This document shows positions 5,823 through 8,486 of a stretch of 8,486 nt of DNA, piece after piece. How positions within the stretch are numbered: the stretch's first letter is position 1; each line of letters begins with the position of its first letter. Position numbers and translations under genes: made by a program. This stretch comes from a bacterium (lineage in GTDB: Bacteria > Desulfobacterota > Anaeroferrophillalia > Anaeroferrophillales > Tharpellaceae): contig JAOZKP010000121.1 in assembly GCA_029935295.1 (NCBI GenBank), forward strand, positions 1 through 8,486, in the 5' to 3' direction. The notes under the pieces were generated by a model that saw only the letters and a list, made by a program, of their open reading frames with translations, ran no database searches and had not been told where the DNA came from.

Positions 5823-6689
5823 CTGAAAAATTACTGGAAAGTTGCGTGTTCACTTCTATTATGGAGTACTTGGGGTGTAATTGTTAAGAGTCTGCAGCTT
5901 GATGCTGTTTTGATGGTTTTTCTGACTACCCTCTTTGCCCTCCCGACTGTTTTTGCAATATCTCTTTTAAGATCTGACACGATCAGTAAAAATTTTACCG
6001 GCATTGGCAAAAACTATAAATTACTCTCGTTTCTTGCGTTAAGTTTACTGCTGAACAATTTTTTCTATTTTGCGGCATTCAATCGTACTTCGATTGCAAT
6101 ATCAGTTTTCACTCACTATACAGCCCCTCTTTTCGTTGCCCTTCTGACGCCGTTTATGCTTGCGGAAAGATTTGATCGCAGACTTGTTTTTCCCCTTCTG
6201 ATTGCTACTTCAGGCTTAGCTGCAATTCTAGCGCCGGAATGGCATACATCTATCGGTCATGCTGATTTGATTGGCGCTTTCTGCGGCATTGCTTCTGGGC
6301 TGGCTTACGCTTTTACGCTTATATATGCAAAACGTTTAACAGTTGAACTTAAACCGCTGGCCCTGGTTTTCGGCCAGAGTCTTTTTATTTCTCTGTTTCT
6401 GCTGCCGTTTGTGATATCTACTAATTTCTCAAATCTCTCTTTATCAACCTGGGTCTGCCTGGCAGTTATCGGGGTAACTCATTGTACGCTGGCTCCCCTG
6501 CTCTACATATCCGGCTTAAAACACATTAAAGCCCAGCACGCTGCAGTTATCGGTTACCTGGAGCCCTTGGCCGCTGTTATCTTAGGACTTTTTCTAACCC
6601 ATGAATCGCCGTCGCTGTTTATCTGGCTTGGCGGAGCAGCAATTCTACTCTCCGGAGCAATTATCACTCGTTTAAGAACGAGAACTTAA
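5823..6689 (+). CDS. EamA/DMT-family permease, probable CTG start
   Basis: This 288-residue inner-membrane protein belongs to the drug/metabolite transporter superfamily (EamA repeats). The substrate is unknown; relatives export amino acids or other metabolites. Ten hydrophobic segments are visible at about 6-24, 28-47, 66-84, 91-110, 118-137, 147-167, 178-198, 207-225, 239-258 and 263-283. Conserved EamA sequence includes F-T-H-Y-T-A-P-L-F at 96-104, L-A-E-R at 113-116 and Y-L-E-P-L-A-A-V at 245-252. The reading frame is open from 5805. No ATG, GTG or TTG occurs before TTG 5910 and ATG 5913; starting there removes segment 1 and leaves nine. CTG at 5823, with GAGG 5 bases upstream, restores the full ten-segment fold. 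If CTG is not used, the product starts at 5913 (259 residues or fewer). It sits 36 bases after coaD and 3 before recJ. Confidence 0.85.
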   Translation: MKNYWKVACSLLLWSTWGVIVKSLQLDAVLMVFLTTLFALPTVFAISLLRSDTISKNFTGIGKNYKLLSFLALSLLLNNFFYFAAFNRTSIAISVFTHYTAPLFVALLTPFMLAERFDRRLVFPLLIATSGLAAILAPEWHTSIGHADLIGAFCGIASGLAYAFTLIYAKRLTVELKPLALVFGQSLFISLFLLPFVISTNFSNLSLSTWVCLAVIGVTHCTLAPLLYISGLKHIKAQHAAVIGYLEPLAAVILGLFLTHESPSLFIWLGGAAILLSGAIITRLRTRT

Positions 6690-6692
6690 AAT

Positions 6693-8468
6693 ATGAATAC
6701 TACTGATAATAAAATTTTACATTCCAACTCCCGGATCTGGGAAATAAAAACGACTCCAGCTGAGCTGTGCCTTAAATTCTGCAAAGAGCTTAATATTTCG
6801 AGCCGGCTTGCGACAATCCTGATAAACCGCGGCATTAATGATCTTGATCAAGCCAGCAGTTTTCTTGAACCGTCACTGCATGACATACCTGACCCTTTTT
6901 TAATGTCAGGCATGGAGAAAGCAGTTGAAAGGTTAACCCTTGCCTTCAGGCGCAAAGAGAAGATTGCTGTTTTTGGTGATTACGATATGGACGGGATTTC
7001 GGCTACCGCTATTCTGGTCGATTATCTGCGCCGGGCCGGGTTTACGCAAGTTGAATTTCATATTCCTTCGCGGCTGACTGACGGTTATGGTCTAAACCGG
7101 CAAGCTCTTGCCCATGCCTGCGAATCCGGAGTAACTCTGGCGCTTACGGTTGATAATGGCGTGTCAAACCTCGAAGAAATTGCGGCAGCAAAAAATCTGG
7201 GGATTGATATGATTGTTACAGACCATCATCAAATCCCCGAAGAACTGCCGCAAGCTTTTGCAATCATTAACCCGCACCTGCCGGAATGTAAATATCCTGA
7301 AAAAAATCTGGCCGGCGTCGGCGTCGCCTTTAATCTGATGATTGCATTAAGGAAACGATTGCGTGAGTCGGGGCTGGCTGCCGATGTCAACCTGCTCCAA
7401 TATCTTGACCTGGTGGCGCTAGGTACGGTGGCAGACGTTATGCCGCTTACCGGTGTAAACCGGATTTTTGTCAGTTTCGGTTTGATAGAGATTAATAAAA
7501 CCCACCGTCTGGGAATGCTTTATCTGCTCTCTGCCGCGGGGATCAAACGTGACGAACCGATAAGTGCCCGTGATTTAGCATTTAAGCTGGCCCCAAGAGT
7601 AAATGCTGTCGGCCGGGTGGCTGACGCTAAAATTGCGGTTGAACTATTTTTGACTAAAGATAAGGCTATCGCTTTGCGTAATGTTCAAACTCTTGAAGAG
7701 TGTAACGAACGCCGGCGGCAGATTGAAAAAGATATCAAGAAAGAAGTTGATGCGATGCTGAAAAATGATGCATCTCTGGCAGCAGCCAAATTAATCCTGC
7801 TGGCTTCAGAAAACTGGCATCCGGGAGTTGTTGGGATTGTCTCTTCCCGGGTCGCTGAGGCTTACGACAAACCGGTAATTTTAATTGCCATGGAGAATGG
7901 TGTTGGTCGGGGGTCGGGTCGGAGTGTTCCGGGTCTGAATCTGGTTGCGGTCCTGGATCATTGTCAGGATCACCTGATTCGTTATGGCGGACACGAACAG
8001 GCCGTCGGCTTGACGGTTGCCGATGAATCTATTGCAAAATTACGCGAAGAGATAGAAAACTATTTGACAATTTCGACCCCGGAACAGACAGAAGTTCCCA
8101 GACTTTTACTGGATGGCACCTTGCAGCCGGATGAAATCAACCGGAAACTTCTGGATGAACTTAAAGTTCTTCACCCTCTGGGATACGGCAACCCGGATCC
8201 GACATTTCTTCTGGAAGCTACTGAAGTTGCAAAAGTCATCCCGATGGGCTCAAGTGACCGCCGTCATCTGAAATTTACGTTTACAGACAGCAAAGACCGC
8301 AGAAAACGTTTTGCCGGAATCTATTTTAATTTCAAAGGAACGCCACCGAAAAACGGGGAAACCCTGGATTTGGCCTGCACCCCGGAAGAGAACATCTGGC
8401 GCGGCCGCTCTGAAATCAGAGCCAACCTTACTGACTTCAGAATTTCCGGCAAAGATAATTCCCAATAG
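6693..8468 (+). CDS. recJ: Single-stranded-DNA-specific 5'-3' exonuclease RecJ
   Basis: This 591-residue DHH-family nuclease degrades single-stranded DNA 5' to 3' in RecF-pathway recombination, mismatch repair and base excision repair. The metal-binding motifs are all present: D-Y-D-M-D-G at 96-101 (usually DYDVDG), T-V-D-N-G at 152-156, D-H-H at 177-179, N-P-H at 193-195, and G-T-V-A-D-V at 244-249. P-R-V-N-A-V-G-R at 301-308 and H-P-G-V-V-G-I at 376-382 follow. The DHHA1 domain carries G-G-H-E-Q-A-V-G-L at 432-440. The C-terminal OB-type domain includes L-H-P-L-G-Y-G-N-P at 493-501. The length is normal and the gene is complete. The ATG at 6693 is 3 bases after the permease stop, with only a weak GAGA at 6680-6683, so translational coupling is likely. 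The last 18 bases of the window hold no visible feature. Confidence 0.95.
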   Translation: MNTTDNKILHSNSRIWEIKTTPAELCLKFCKELNISSRLATILINRGINDLDQASSFLEPSLHDIPDPFLMSGMEKAVERLTLAFRRKEKIAVFGDYDMDGISATAILVDYLRRAGFTQVEFHIPSRLTDGYGLNRQALAHACESGVTLALTVDNGVSNLEEIAAAKNLGIDMIVTDHHQIPEELPQAFAIINPHLPECKYPEKNLAGVGVAFNLMIALRKRLRESGLAADVNLLQYLDLVALGTVADVMPLTGVNRIFVSFGLIEINKTHRLGMLYLLSAAGIKRDEPISARDLAFKLAPRVNAVGRVADAKIAVELFLTKDKAIALRNVQTLEECNERRRQIEKDIKKEVDAMLKNDASLAAAKLILLASENWHPGVVGIVSSRVAEAYDKPVILIAMENGVGRGSGRSVPGLNLVAVLDHCQDHLIRYGGHEQAVGLTVADESIAKLREEIENYLTISTPEQTEVPRLLLDGTLQPDEINRKLLDELKVLHPLGYGNPDPTFLLEATEVAKVIPMGSSDRRHLKFTFTDSKDRRKRFAGIYFNFKGTPPKNGETLDLACTPEENIWRGRSEIRANLTDFRISGKDNSQ

Positions 8469-8486
8469 AAGATTTATCAGCTCACA

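Noticed and set aside
1..8486. Search for a mobile element, CRISPR array, toxin-antitoxin pair, tRNA or defence system
   Set aside because: No transposase, integrase, regularly spaced repeats, cloverleaf or defence domain was seen; the coding space is filled by housekeeping genes.

Overview
This window looks like ordinary chromosomal core DNA of an anaerobic Desulfobacterota (Deltaproteobacteria) relative. The evidence is a TrpS tail of the 'GCVDCK' type, an intracellular GH57 glucan hydrolase, a cysteine-rich protein recognisable as the PxxKW family (which I know mainly from sulfate and metal reducers), and an rsmD-coaD pair. Base composition is moderate, with AT-rich intergenic regions (judged by eye, not counted). 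I cannot name a genus. Every gene lies on the + strand.

Layout: (1) 1-968 holds the 3' end of trpS and, 8 bases later, an RluB-type 23S rRNA pseudouridine synthase that starts with GTG. (2) 1023-3296 is a large cytoplasmic GH57 alpha-glucan hydrolase or transferase, probably for glycogen-like storage glucan. (3) 3297-3629 is a 333-base AT-rich non-coding block with a good sigma70-type promoter, a 30-base dyad over its start site, and a repeat-like sequence next to the GH57 stop. (4) 3630-4238 is a deoxynucleoside kinase homologue with a TTG start; several residues needed for catalysis in characterised relatives are replaced. (5) 4316-4597 is the PxxKW-family protein, with a strong GGAGG ribosome binding site and followed by a clear intrinsic terminator. 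(6) 4695-8468 is a compact likely operon: rsmD, coaD, an EamA/DMT permease that probably starts at a CTG codon, and recJ, with gaps of 39, 36 and 3 bases.

The genes do not form one pathway. They are housekeeping functions: tRNA charging, rRNA modification at two sites (RluB on 23S, RsmD on 16S), coenzyme A synthesis, DNA repair, storage-glucan turnover and nucleoside salvage, plus two accessory membrane or unknown proteins. I found no mobile element, CRISPR array, toxin-antitoxin pair or defence cassette. The points most worth a second look are the degenerate kinase active site, the PxxKW protein of unknown function, the CTG-started permease, and rsmD, which has no ribosome binding site and begins 9 bases after a terminator T-run.
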